Below are positions 1 through 7,024 of a stretch of DNA of 8,214 nucleotides, one piece after another; position 1 is the first letter of the stretch; each line of letters starts with the position of its first letter. This DNA is from Bryobacteraceae bacterium (GTDB lineage Bacteria; Acidobacteriota; Terriglobia; Bryobacterales; Bryobacteraceae). The DNA lies in NCBI GenBank assembly GCA_025350445.1, contig JANXXV010000276.1:1-8214 (forward strand). Direction: 5' to 3'. The notes below the pieces were generated by a model. It was not told the origin of the DNA. It saw nothing but the letters and a program-made list of their open reading frames with translations, and ran no database searches. Both the position numbers and the translations under genes were made by a program.

Positions 1-550
1 TATAAATACGCCCTGGCTCCGAGTCCGAAGTAAAGAGGTACTGCGTAGGAGTCTGCGTGATGCAGATCGTCCAGGGCTGCGTCTCGTCGGGCGGATTCGC
101 GTTTAGATTACCCAGCGCCGGATGGCGCTTCTTGTCGTACGGCGCATTGAGAAGAATGAAGCGGAGGAATTTGCCATCTCGATCGAATACTTGGATTCGG
201 CGGTTGCCGCGATCCGCCACATACACATTGTTCTGGCGGTCGATCCCGATGTTATGCGGCGTATTAAACGAATTCGGATTCTCGTTGGCGTGCGTCCCGC
301 CCAGGCCACGTTCCCCCCAAGATTTGACCCAGTCTCCGTGTTTGTCAAACTTGGCCACTCGCGAGTTGATGTAGCCGTCGCTGATGTAGATATTGTCGTC
401 ACCGTCCCACGCCACGTCGGTCGGCGCGCGGAAATAACCATCCACATGCGGCAGCTCCGGAAACACCGACGTAGCGGCGCCGCCCCGGCCCAGGCCATTG
501 CCTTTATAGTAGTCGGGCTCATCCGGCCCTTCCGGCCTGCGCCCGAGGTT
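1..550 (-). pseudogene. NHL-repeat protein, downstream frameshifted segment, cut by window edge
   Basis: This segment continues the gene that starts at 927, in a different reading frame, and is open from about 550 to position 1. Read in this frame it begins 'NLGRRPEGPDEPDYYKG' and carries two well-formed NHL blades: 'VAWDGDDNIYISDGYINSRVAKF' style around 410-340, and 'IGIDRQNNVYVADRGNRRIQVF' style around 250-185. The third is the blade in the upstream fragment. Relatives, as I remember them, have a stretch like 'FxPEGRVxMVLGR' between the blade and 'GRRPEGPDEP'. Here 'MRFN' is followed almost directly by 'LGRR', so roughly six codons plus a frame-changing base count seem to be missing. No start codon with a ribosome binding site was found at the head of this frame, so it is unlikely to be translated alone. 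The C-terminus lies beyond the window. Confidence 0.7.
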
Positions 551-927
551 CAGTTGAAACGCATCACGGCGTGCGTCCCCTTATCCACCACCCACAAGTT
601 GTCGTACTTGTCGAAGCCCACGCTGTGCGCATAGCCCAACCCGTATACGCCCTTTCCCAACTCGCGCAAAAACTTGCCGCTCGAATCGAACTCAAAGAGC
701 TGTGTCGTGGCGTTACCGTATAGTGGGCCCGACGTGGCGCTGCCGGGATGATTTAGTACCACCACCGTTCCCTTGGAGTTCACAGCCACGCTTAGCACTT
801 CACCCAAATTCATCTGATAATTCAGTTTCAGGAAGTTGACGTCGGCTTCGAAGGGAATCCTAGGCGGCGTTTGCTGCGCGAATAGCGGTGTGATGGCCAT
901 AATCATTGTCAAAGAGTTCTTATTCAT
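550..927 (-). CDS. NHL-repeat exported protein, N-terminal fragment (frameshifted)
   Basis: This is the first 125 residues of an extracytoplasmic NHL beta-propeller protein, a family sometimes annotated as peptidyl-alpha-hydroxyglycine alpha-amidating lyase-like. The ATG at 927-925 was chosen over an in-frame upstream ATG because GAGGAGGA (complement of 936-943) lies 8 nt before it. A short hydrophobic start (LTMIMAITPLFAQQ, residues 6-19) suggests an export signal. One NHL blade is visible at the end: 'HSVGFDKYDNLWVVDKGTHAVMRFN'. The frame then hits TGA at 552-550, while clear homology continues in another frame toward position 1. The product would be a truncated propeller with too few blades to fold normally. 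The break may be genuine decay or a sequence error. The NHL assignment is firm; the true substrate or ligand is unknown. Confidence 0.72.
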   Translation of the reverse strand: MNKNSLTMIMAITPLFAQQTPPRIPFEADVNFLKLNYQMNLGEVLSVAVNSKGTVVVLNHPGSATSGPLYGNATTQLFEFDSSGKFLRELGKGVYGLGYAHSVGFDKYDNLWVVDKGTHAVMRFN

Positions 928-993
928 GTCTTTCTTCCTCCTCTTTGCTGTCAAGTCTATCCCGAAGCGTCAGACCATGGGGCTAAGTCCTGG

Positions 994-1013
994 TTAACGG
1001 TGTATCCGTCCCC
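994..1013. repeat. REP-like motif in the divergent intergenic gap
   Basis: The segment TTAACGGTGTATCCGTCCCC resembles the 'GGGGACGGACAC(C)' motif (reverse orientation) that I remember as dispersed near REP-associated tyrosine transposases in several soil bacterial phyla. A related 12-mer, GTTAATGGTGTA, occurs at 5852-5863, differing by one base from GTTAACGGTGTA at 993-1004. No partner arm forming a strong hairpin was found nearby, so this is at most a single half element. It lies between the NHL gene and the transporter operon, where an insertion scar would be expected. The call depends on recollection and a genome-wide count would settle it. Confidence 0.3.
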
Positions 1014-1134
1014 TACTTTTTCAAATCCAGAGTTTGACGTGGCACAGCACGAGCATTTCTCTTGCAGTTCATCCGGGCGTATCATGGTCCCGGCTCTATA
1101 TGAAATCAGAAAGTTTCGAATAACGGCACGTCAT

Positions 1135-1142
1135 AAAGGAGG
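1135..1142 (+). promoter_or_regulatory. Ribosome binding site deciding the GTG start of the symporter
   Basis: AAAGGAGG lies 9 nt before the GTG at 1152-1154. It is a near-perfect Shine-Dalgarno match and favours this GTG over the internal ATGs a few codons later (MQYGMM). Confidence 0.7.
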
Positions 1143-1151
1143 ATTGGTAAC

Positions 1152-2600
1152 GTGCAATACGGAATGATGCTGGGCGTGGTGCTTGTCACCCTCTGCATCG
1201 CCTTGTTCGCGCTGGTATCGGGTTGGCGGGTGCGGTCCACCGGCGAATTCACCGTGGCCGGGCGGCGCGCCGGTTGGACCGCGGTTTCCGGCATCATTGT
1301 CGGCGCGCTGGTGGGTGGGTCGTCCACTATCGGTACCGCGCAGGCGGCGTTCGTTTATGGCATGCCGGCCTGGTGGTTCACGCTGGGCGCGGGTGTCGGT
1401 TGCGTGGTGTTGGCAACCCTGTTCGCCCCGCCCTTGCGGCGCATCAACGTGGAAACCTTGCCGCAATTCCTGGTCTGCACGTTCGGCAATCCGATCCGAC
1501 CGTTGGTCGCGGTGTCCGACAGTATCGGGATCTTCTTGACGATCCCCGGACAGGCGGCATCGGCGATCACGCTGCTGACTGTGCTGCTGCACTGGCCGGC
1601 GGCACCGGTGTTCCTGCTGGTTAGCTTGCTGGTGATCGCCTACGTGTTCATGGGTGGGGCGATCAGCGCTGGGGTGGCAGGCTTCGCCAAACTGCTGATC
1701 TCCTTTACCGCATTGCTGGTGTTCGGCGCGGTGGCACTGAGCATTGGCGGCGGGTTCCCGGCGTTCCACACGCAATTGCCGGCCAAGTATTTCAGCCTGT
1801 TCGGCAACGGGTTCTGGAAGGATGTCGGCAATGGGCTCGGCATCACGTTCGGCGTGTTGACCACGCAGGTATATGTGCAGGCGGTGCTATCCGGCCGGGA
1901 TTTGCGGCAATCTCGCATCGGTACCATCGTCGCCGGCGTCGGCACCACGGTGTTCGGGCTGGGCGGTGTTGCGGTCGGCATGTTCATGAAGATCCACGAA
2001 CCGAACATCGCCCCGGCGCAGGCGCTGCCCTTGTTCGCGGCGCATTACTTCTCCCCGGTGCTCAGTGGCATCATGCTGGGCGCGATTCTGATCACGGTAA
2101 TCACCTGCGCGGGCGGGTTGGCGCTGGGCATCGCCACCATGGTCACGCGGGATTTGTATCAGCATTACATCCGGCCGCAGATGCAGGACCGGGAAGGCAT
2201 CCTGGTGGCTCGCACCACCATCGTGGTGATGGTGGTGCTGGGAGTGCTGATCGGCGGCAGTGACGTGCTGAAACTGATCATCAGCTACAGCTTCCTAGCC
2301 TTCGCCTTTCGCGCCGACGCGATGTTGGTACCGGTACTGGTGGCGGTGATCGGGCCGCGCCTGCGGTTGAACACGGCCGGTGCCGGGGTGGGCGCGTTGG
2401 TTGGCGGCATAATCACCAATATCGTCTGGAACCTTATGGTCTCGCAGGGTAGTGCCGCCGTGTTCATCGGCCTGGCCGGCAGCCTCGTCGGGTTGCTGCT
2501 AGGGCATACGGTGTCGGTGCTGTCTGGCGGCAAGCATATCGTGCCGCCGGTTTTCAGAACCACCAAGGACGCGCCGAGGCGCGTATCGCTGGAAGGATAA
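1152..2600 (+). CDS. Sodium:solute symporter (SSS/SSF family)
   Basis: The 482-residue inner-membrane protein is of normal length for this family. About 13 hydrophobic segments can be picked by eye (about 4-23, 42-60, 73-92, 120-145, 150-170, 176-200, 228-247, 255-279, 303-331, 352-366, 372-401, 407-428, 434-457). The family signature is visible in the first core helix, 'GALVGGSSTIGTAQAAFVYG' (51-70), and in the helix ending 'ATMVTRDLY' (328-336). Aligning that helix by eye with PutP puts T318 and C319 where PutP has S340 and T341 of the Na+ site, so a hydroxyl is kept at only one of the two positions. The loop 'VLSGRD' (245-250) is also typical. The substrate cannot be read from sequence; relatives move amino acids, organic acids, sugars or vitamins. 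The stop is 15 nt before the dioxygenase ATG, so the two are almost certainly one transcript. The gene looks GC-richer than its neighbours, consistent with transfer. Confidence 0.9.
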   Translation: MQYGMMLGVVLVTLCIALFALVSGWRVRSTGEFTVAGRRAGWTAVSGIIVGALVGGSSTIGTAQAAFVYGMPAWWFTLGAGVGCVVLATLFAPPLRRINVETLPQFLVCTFGNPIRPLVAVSDSIGIFLTIPGQAASAITLLTVLLHWPAAPVFLLVSLLVIAYVFMGGAISAGVAGFAKLLISFTALLVFGAVALSIGGGFPAFHTQLPAKYFSLFGNGFWKDVGNGLGITFGVLTTQVYVQAVLSGRDLRQSRIGTIVAGVGTTVFGLGGVAVGMFMKIHEPNIAPAQALPLFAAHYFSPVLSGIMLGAILITVITCAGGLALGIATMVTRDLYQHYIRPQMQDREGILVARTTIVVMVVLGVLIGGSDVLKLIISYSFLAFAFRADAMLVPVLVAVIGPRLRLNTAGAGVGALVGGIITNIVWNLMVSQGSAAVFIGLAGSLVGLLLGHTVSVLSGGKHIVPPVFRTTKDAPRRVSLEG

Positions 2601-2601
2601 T

Positions 2602-2608
2602 AAGGGAG
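2602..2608 (+). promoter_or_regulatory. Ribosome binding site of the dioxygenase
   Basis: AAGGGAG sits 7 nt before the ATG at 2616 and just after the symporter stop codon. The spacing favours ATG 2616 over the overlapping in-frame TTG at 2613. Confidence 0.55.
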
Positions 2609-2615
2609 AACGTTG

Positions 2616-3545
2616 ATGTACAAGGTAGAGCCATCGGGTGAGACACTCGGCTGCGGCATTCACGGCATGAATCTCTCGAAGCCGTTCGACAAGCTGGAGC
2701 TGGGTTTCGTGTTGCAGGCGCTGGCCGATCACGGCGTGGTCTGCTTTCCGAAACAGTCGCTTGATCCGGCGGCACAAGTGGCATTCAGCCGTCAATTCGG
2801 CGAGCTGGAGGTGCATGTCTCCGGCGCGTTCCAAGAACCCGGACATCCGGAGATTATGATCCTTTCCAACATCGTGGAGAACGGAAAGCCGGTTGGCCTG
2901 GCCGATGCCGGGCAGGAGTGGCACACGGATATGTCGTTCAGCAAAACCATCGCCTTCATCAACGTGTTGTATGCGTTGAAGGTGCCCCGCCGCGACGGCC
3001 GGCCGCTGGGCGCCACCCTGTTCGCCAATATGACGGCCGCCTTCGACGCGCTGCCGGACGATGTGAAGAGGAGGATCGAAGGTCTTAGCGCCACTCATAA
3101 TTTCGAAAAGTTCTGGGAAATGATGCGGCAGCGCGGCGGCGCCAAGACTTCCCGCGCACCGATGACGGAAGAACAGAAGCGGATGAAACCACCCGTCTCG
3201 CACCCGATGGTGCTGGTGCATCCGATTTCCGGCCGCAAGAGCTTGTATGCCAACCCTGGCTACACGGTCAGCATTGATGGCATCGACAAGCAGGAAAGCG
3301 ATGAACTGCTGGATTTCCTGTTCCGCCATCAGCTGCGGCCGGAATTCCAATATGCGCATCGTTGGAACGAGAGCGACGTCCTGGTGTGGGACAATCTGCG
3401 CACGCTGCACAATGCCGAAGCGGATTATCGCGCGGATGAACCGCGTCTGATCAAGCGCTGCCAGGCAATGGCGGACCGGGTGTTCACAGCCGAATTCGCG
3501 CATCTGGCGCAGGAATACGGAAGGCCGAAATACCAGCCCGCCTGA
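2616..3545 (+). CDS. TauD/TfdA-family Fe(II)/2-oxoglutarate-dependent dioxygenase
   Basis: This 309-residue cytosolic enzyme belongs to the family that couples oxidative decarboxylation of 2-oxoglutarate to hydroxylation of a substrate, often releasing sulfite (TauD) or glyoxylate and a phenol (TfdA). The iron triad is visible: H103 and D105 in 'EWHTDMSF', and H265 in 'WDNLRTLHNAEADY'. R281 in 'RLIKRCQ' aligns with TauD R270, which binds the 2-oxoglutarate carboxylate. The N-terminal 'LADHGVVCFPKQ' and 'FSRQFGELEVH' are also family hallmarks, and the length is usual, so the enzyme looks intact. It follows the symporter by 15 nt, which suggests it acts on the imported compound. The substrate is unknown: a sulfonate, an aryloxy acid or another carboxylate would all fit. 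Like the symporter it appears GC-richer than flanking genes. Confidence 0.92.
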   Translation: MYKVEPSGETLGCGIHGMNLSKPFDKLELGFVLQALADHGVVCFPKQSLDPAAQVAFSRQFGELEVHVSGAFQEPGHPEIMILSNIVENGKPVGLADAGQEWHTDMSFSKTIAFINVLYALKVPRRDGRPLGATLFANMTAAFDALPDDVKRRIEGLSATHNFEKFWEMMRQRGGAKTSRAPMTEEQKRMKPPVSHPMVLVHPISGRKSLYANPGYTVSIDGIDKQESDELLDFLFRHQLRPEFQYAHRWNESDVLVWDNLRTLHNAEADYRADEPRLIKRCQAMADRVFTAEFAHLAQEYGRPKYQPA

Positions 3546-3588
3546 TGCAGGTGGCCAGTGCAGGCGGCTCGCGCGTGCGGCGCCCTCG

Positions 3589-5259
3589 CTACTTGACGGG
3601 CATTTTGAAGTCGGTCTCCTTCGCCCTGTTGAGCTGTTCGGGGAGTTGGAGTTCCCATGTGATGTAATCGTCAGCCGCCTTGCGGAACTCGGGGGTCTCC
3701 GGGTCTAGCTGCCCCCAAAGAAACGGCTGTACGAAAATATCATCCACCGCAGTCCCGGGCTTCTCCATTCCGGAATTCAGCGGAAGTCCGGCCTTGCGCC
3801 AAGCAGCGTTGCCTCCATCCAGAACGCCGACGGGCTTGCCGGTAAGCTTTGCCAGGTCCTGGGCAGTGAGGGCGGCCAAAGCGGCTTCATTCCCTGTCAC
3901 GATGAAGCTCGCCGAAGGTGGCATCTCCTTGATGCTTTCCCCCAAACGTGCACGGCTGACAAACCAGGCTCCCGGAATGTGCCCTTTGCTGTAACTGGAG
4001 CTGCCGGCCACATCAACCACGATGGTGCTGTTCATCTTCAGCATTTCAGCGACCTTCGCAGCATCGACAGCGCGAGGAGCGGGTTTGCCCAGGCCGAGGA
4101 TCGTGGGTTTGTAGTCGCCGGTCATCAGCTCCACTGCTTGAAAGGGATCGGCTAGGACGTAGGTCTCCGGCCAATCTGCCTGTACCAGCCAGGAGGCGGT
4201 CATAAGGGCCCGGACCATGTAGTTGTCCACCAGAACGATACGGCTGCGCCGGGTTGCAGCGTACTTGTCCATGCCCTGCACCAATTGGACGCCCCAGCCG
4301 TAGGCAGAATCGGACCGATGTCCCGCGCGGTATTCTTCCGGTGTACGCAGATCGATGAGGTAGACGGTGCGATCCTTCTCGGCTTTAAATTTCGCCAGCG
4401 TCTGCGCGTCGATGGTCTTCACTCCGTACCGATCCGCAACTTTCCGCGCGGCCTCGAGCGCCTGCTGGAGATGTGGTCCCGACGGTTCCGGCGCATGCCT
4501 CTTAGACCCATGTTCCAGTGCAAAGCCGCTGTTTAGCCAGGCCATGGTCCCGCCATTGAGCCCCACTATTTTGTTCTTGACTCCGGCATTGATTAAGCTT
4601 TGCGCCCCGATGATGCTTCGCGTGCGCCCCGCGCAATTCACCACCACCAGGGTCTCCGGCTTCACTCCAAGTGCCGTGAAACGGTAGACCAGCTCCGACC
4701 CCGGCACGTTGATGGAGCCGGGAATGTTCATGTCGGCGTACTCGTTGGCCGGGCGGCTGTCGAGGATCAGAATGTCTTCGCCGGCCGCGATTTTGCGGTG
4801 CAGGTCCTCGGCTGTTATCTCCGGCGTATCGTAGCGCAGCGCGATCCATTCTCCGAAGGCCTTGCCTGGCACGCTCATGCCGCTGAAGATTTCGTAGCCG
4901 GCCTGCTTCCATGCCGGATATCCGCCCTCCAGGACCGCGAGATTTGTATAGCCTAGTTCCTTTAGCCTCGCAGCCGCGCGTTCGGCTGTTCCTTCCCCGC
5001 CATCGGCAAGCACGATCCGCGTGGATCTGCGTGGCACGAGCATGTCAATATTAAGCTCCAGCTTGCTCAGCGGAACATTGACGGCGTGCAGAAGATGATT
5101 TAGACCGTAGGTGCCTTCCTCCCTGGGATCGAGGATCGCAAGTTCCTTCCCGTCGCGCTCAAGCGCCTTCAGCGCAACGGCGCTTACCCCGGGGAAACGG
5201 CCGCCTGCTGATGCTGCCAGCGCCGAAAGGAGAACCATCAGCACCTCTCTGTATTTCAT
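3589..5259 (-). CDS. Four-domain rhodanese-like sulfurtransferase
   Basis: The 556-residue protein is four rhodanese modules in tandem: roughly 24-125, 145-250, 280-385 and 395-495, with a short C-terminal tail. Only the second has an active-site cysteine, C209 in the loop 'NCAGRTRS', after 'DSRPANEY' and 'NIPGSINVPG'. The matching loops of domains 1, 3 and 4 read 'LADGGEG', 'LVDNYMV' and 'VTGNEAA' and lack cysteine, so they are probably structural or binding modules. In relatives I recall domain 1 having 'LCDGGEG', which would make A85 a Cys-to-Ala change. The start at 5259 is supported by AGGAGG 4 nt upstream; an ATG 38 codons earlier lacks this support. Residues 1-20 (LMVLLSALAASAGG) could be a signal peptide, placing it in the periplasm, but this is uncertain. 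The gene converges on the dioxygenase with 43 nt between stop codons. Likely role: persulfide transfer in sulfur metabolism. Confidence 0.9.
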   Translation of the reverse strand: MKYREVLMVLLSALAASAGGRFPGVSAVALKALERDGKELAILDPREEGTYGLNHLLHAVNVPLSKLELNIDMLVPRRSTRIVLADGGEGTAERAAARLKELGYTNLAVLEGGYPAWKQAGYEIFSGMSVPGKAFGEWIALRYDTPEITAEDLHRKIAAGEDILILDSRPANEYADMNIPGSINVPGSELVYRFTALGVKPETLVVVNCAGRTRSIIGAQSLINAGVKNKIVGLNGGTMAWLNSGFALEHGSKRHAPEPSGPHLQQALEAARKVADRYGVKTIDAQTLAKFKAEKDRTVYLIDLRTPEEYRAGHRSDSAYGWGVQLVQGMDKYAATRRSRIVLVDNYMVRALMTASWLVQADWPETYVLADPFQAVELMTGDYKPTILGLGKPAPRAVDAAKVAEMLKMNSTIVVDVAGSSSYSKGHIPGAWFVSRARLGESIKEMPPSASFIVTGNEAALAALTAQDLAKLTGKPVGVLDGGNAAWRKAGLPLNSGMEKPGTAVDDIFVQPFLWGQLDPETPEFRKAADDYITWELQLPEQLNRAKETDFKMPVK

Positions 5260-5494
5260 ATCCCCTCCTTCTTGCCCGCAGTAAGCGGCGGCTCGAATCA
5301 GCCAACCTACTGCGCCGGGGCATCCTAGGATCGAGAAACTTACGAGCGCAACCGGGCGGTCACGGTGAATCACATGCTAAAAAGTTATCACAGACCCTCA
5401 TCGCATGTCAGACGCTTTTATGGTCTCTTGTTTCAAGCGCCGAAATTTAACAACGGACGGTAACCGGCTAACCAAGTTCTTGCGCGTAATCGCC

Positions 5495-5804
5495 AGCTTA
5501 CTGATTGCTTTTGAGAACACGTCCGGCAGGGCGACGGGGATCGCGGTCAACAGCGTATCTGTACACCCGGTGAGCGTGCCAGTGATTGTGCGGGATGACG
5601 CGGGCAACCAGATCGACGACGTTACGCCGACACTGCCAGCCAAAGCACACACGTCGTTTACTTTTGGGGGTCGACAAGTATACGTTCACCGGCAATAAGC
5701 GTGGAACCGAGTTCGCGACACCTTCCGGGGGACAGATTGGCGCGCTTGGCATCCGCATCCCGCCCACGCTCACTTTCACCACGCTGCCCGCGCTGGCGAA
5801 GTAG
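5495..5804 (+). pseudogene. Remnant of the C-terminus of a secreted acidobacterial protein
   Basis: Two adjacent frames together read like the last ~100 residues of a secreted protein family that I recall as abundant in Solibacter-like genomes. The first frame gives 'LLIAFENTSGRATGIAVNSV', then 'VPVIVRDDAGNQIDD' and 'TLPAKAHTSFTFGG'. After the GGGGG run at 5666-5670 the reading moves to another frame: 'KYTFTGNKRGTEFATPSGGQ', then 'IGALGIRIPPTLTFTTLPALAK' style sequence, and a stop at 5802-5804. A residue also seems lost between 'RGT' and 'EF'. The upstream 90 nt of the open frame show no resemblance to the family, and there is no export signal, so the 5' part is missing. This is therefore a truncated, frameshifted relic. 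It sits directly upstream of the integrase, and recombination there may have removed the rest. Confidence 0.6.
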
Positions 5805-5905
5805 GCGGTGGCCTGCGGCATAGGGGGTGTTATGCGGGCGCTGAATGATTAGTTAATGGTGTACCGAAGAGTCATTATTGGGACACCGCGCATCACGCAT
5901 TCGTT

Positions 5906-5953
5906 TGATTCAGCTAGGCTTACTCGACTAGAAAGCGGATAGCGCCTGAATCA
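5906..5953. repeat. Inverted repeat TGATTCAG / CTGAATCA upstream of the integrase
   Basis: TGATTCAG (5906-5913) and CTGAATCA (5946-5953) are perfect 8-nt inverted arms separated by 32 nt, ending 67 nt before the integrase start. The spacing is too wide for a strong RNA hairpin. They could be recombinase arm sites, a regulator's paired sites, or chance. Confidence 0.35.
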
Positions 5954-6020
5954 CGGCGCATCCGGACGGAATCCTGGCGATATTGCATCATCGTTTGGCG
6001 GTCGAGGAGGACCGCAAGCG

Positions 6021-6977
6021 ATGGCAAAAAAGCCCTCCCCCAAAAAGAGGCGGCCCGTCCCAAAGACTGTATTGCGCCTGCCAGATCTCGATCAGGCGAA
6101 ATCGGCTGTTCTGAACAGCCTGAGTTCTCGCGACGCTCAGCGCGGCTACCGCCACGCGATTGATGAGTTCATTGAATGGTACTGCTCGGAGCCGAGATTG
6201 TCGTTCAGCAGAACCGTTGTAGTCCGCTATCGCATGCACTTGGAATCCCGGAAGCTAGCACCCGGAACGGTCAATCTGCGCCTCGGTGCAGTGCGCCGGC
6301 TCGCATATGAAGCCGCCGATTGCGGTCTCCTTAGTCCTGATTTTGCCGCCGGTATCCGGCGGGTGAAAGGCGTCAAAAAACTCGGCGTGCGCTTGGGAAA
6401 CTGGTTAACCGCCGAACAGGGCGAAGCGCTTTGGCGAACTCCCGATGCCGAGCGACGGAAGGGTAAACGTGACCGGGCTCTTCTGGCTGTATTGCTTGCT
6501 TGTGGCTTGAGGCGGCATGAAGCCGTTGAGCTGAACTTCTCCCACCTTCAGCAACGAGAACAACACTGGGCCATCGTCGATCTCATGGGAAAGGCCGGTC
6601 ACACGCGGACGGTGCCGATGCCAGACTGGGTCAAAGCGGTCCTTGACGTTTGGCTGAAAGATGCAGGTCTTACGTTTGGAAGACTGTTTCGTTGCGTGAA
6701 CAGAGCGGGGCGGGTCTGGGGTGAAAGCATTACCGAGAAGGTTGTCTGGCATGTCGTACGCGAGTTCGCCGCGAAAGCTGCAATCGACAAGTTGGCGCCG
6801 CATGACCTGAGAAGGACATGCGCGAGACTGTGCCACGCAGCCGGAGGTGAACTGGAGCAGATACAGTTCCTGCTTGGCCACGTCTCGATCCAGACCACGG
6901 AGCGATATCTCGGCTGCAAGCAGCGCATACGGTCGGCCGTCAACGACCGAATCGGAATCGAACCAAAGAGCGAATAG
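6021..6977 (+). CDS. Tyrosine recombinase / site-specific integrase
   Basis: This 318-residue tyrosine recombinase breaks and rejoins DNA through a 3'-phosphotyrosine link. Residues about 25-110 form the SAM-like core-binding domain ('AQRGYRHAIDEFIEWY', 'LAPGTVNLRLGAVRRLAYEA'). The catalytic domain spans about 125-305 and all expected residues are visible: R164 in 'CGLRRHE', K191 in 'MGKAGHTRTVPM', H261 and R264 in 'HDLRRT', H287 in 'LLGHVS', and nucleophile Y296 in 'TTERYLG'. The N-terminus is rich in Lys/Pro/Arg, suiting DNA contact. GAGGAGG at 6004-6010, 10 nt before the ATG, supports the start. The size matches XerC/D-like or small element integrases. No excisionase, phage gene or tRNA accompanies it, so it is either a solitary element of the type scattered in acidobacteria or the leftover of an island. 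It appears intact. Confidence 0.93.
   Translation: MAKKPSPKKRRPVPKTVLRLPDLDQAKSAVLNSLSSRDAQRGYRHAIDEFIEWYCSEPRLSFSRTVVVRYRMHLESRKLAPGTVNLRLGAVRRLAYEAADCGLLSPDFAAGIRRVKGVKKLGVRLGNWLTAEQGEALWRTPDAERRKGKRDRALLAVLLACGLRRHEAVELNFSHLQQREQHWAIVDLMGKAGHTRTVPMPDWVKAVLDVWLKDAGLTFGRLFRCVNRAGRVWGESITEKVVWHVVREFAAKAAIDKLAPHDLRRTCARLCHAAGGELEQIQFLLGHVSIQTTERYLGCKQRIRSAVNDRIGIEPKSE
6104..6120. repeat. 17-nt palindrome inside the integrase 5' end
   Basis: GGCTGTTCTGAACAGCC is a perfect 8+1+8 palindrome lying 83 nt inside the integrase reading frame (coding Ala-Val-Leu-Asn-Ser-Leu). The same half-sites recur in inverted order at 7025-7037. It could be an autoregulatory or recombinase-binding site, or coincidence imposed by coding. 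Confidence 0.4.
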
Positions 6978-7024
6978 CGCACCGTCGGACAGTTAGGGGA
7001 AGGATGGCCCACCAATCGGGGGTT

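Noticed and set aside
122..634. A 170-codon plus-strand open frame at the left end
   Set aside because: It is antisense to the NHL-repeat gene, whose blades are clear on the minus strand.
1131..1775. A 214-codon minus-strand open frame opposite the symporter
   Set aside because: The predicted protein is almost all Arg/Gln/His/Asp, which is typical of reading a hydrophobic gene backwards.
2499..3503. A 334-codon minus-strand open frame opposite the dioxygenase
   Set aside because: It is antisense to a dioxygenase with a complete active site, overlaps the symporter end, shows His/Arg/Gln-rich low-quality protein sequence, and has no family resemblance. GC-rich coding often leaves such shadows.
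5322..5331. ATCCTAGGAT palindrome upstream of the rhodanese gene as an operator
   Set aside because: A 10-nt palindrome alone is expected by chance in a window this size, and no second site or promoter elements were found around it.
5260..5373. Upstream ATG adding 38 residues to the rhodanese protein
   Set aside because: The AGGAGG next to the ATG at 5259 gives a better start, and the extra residues do not look like a domain.
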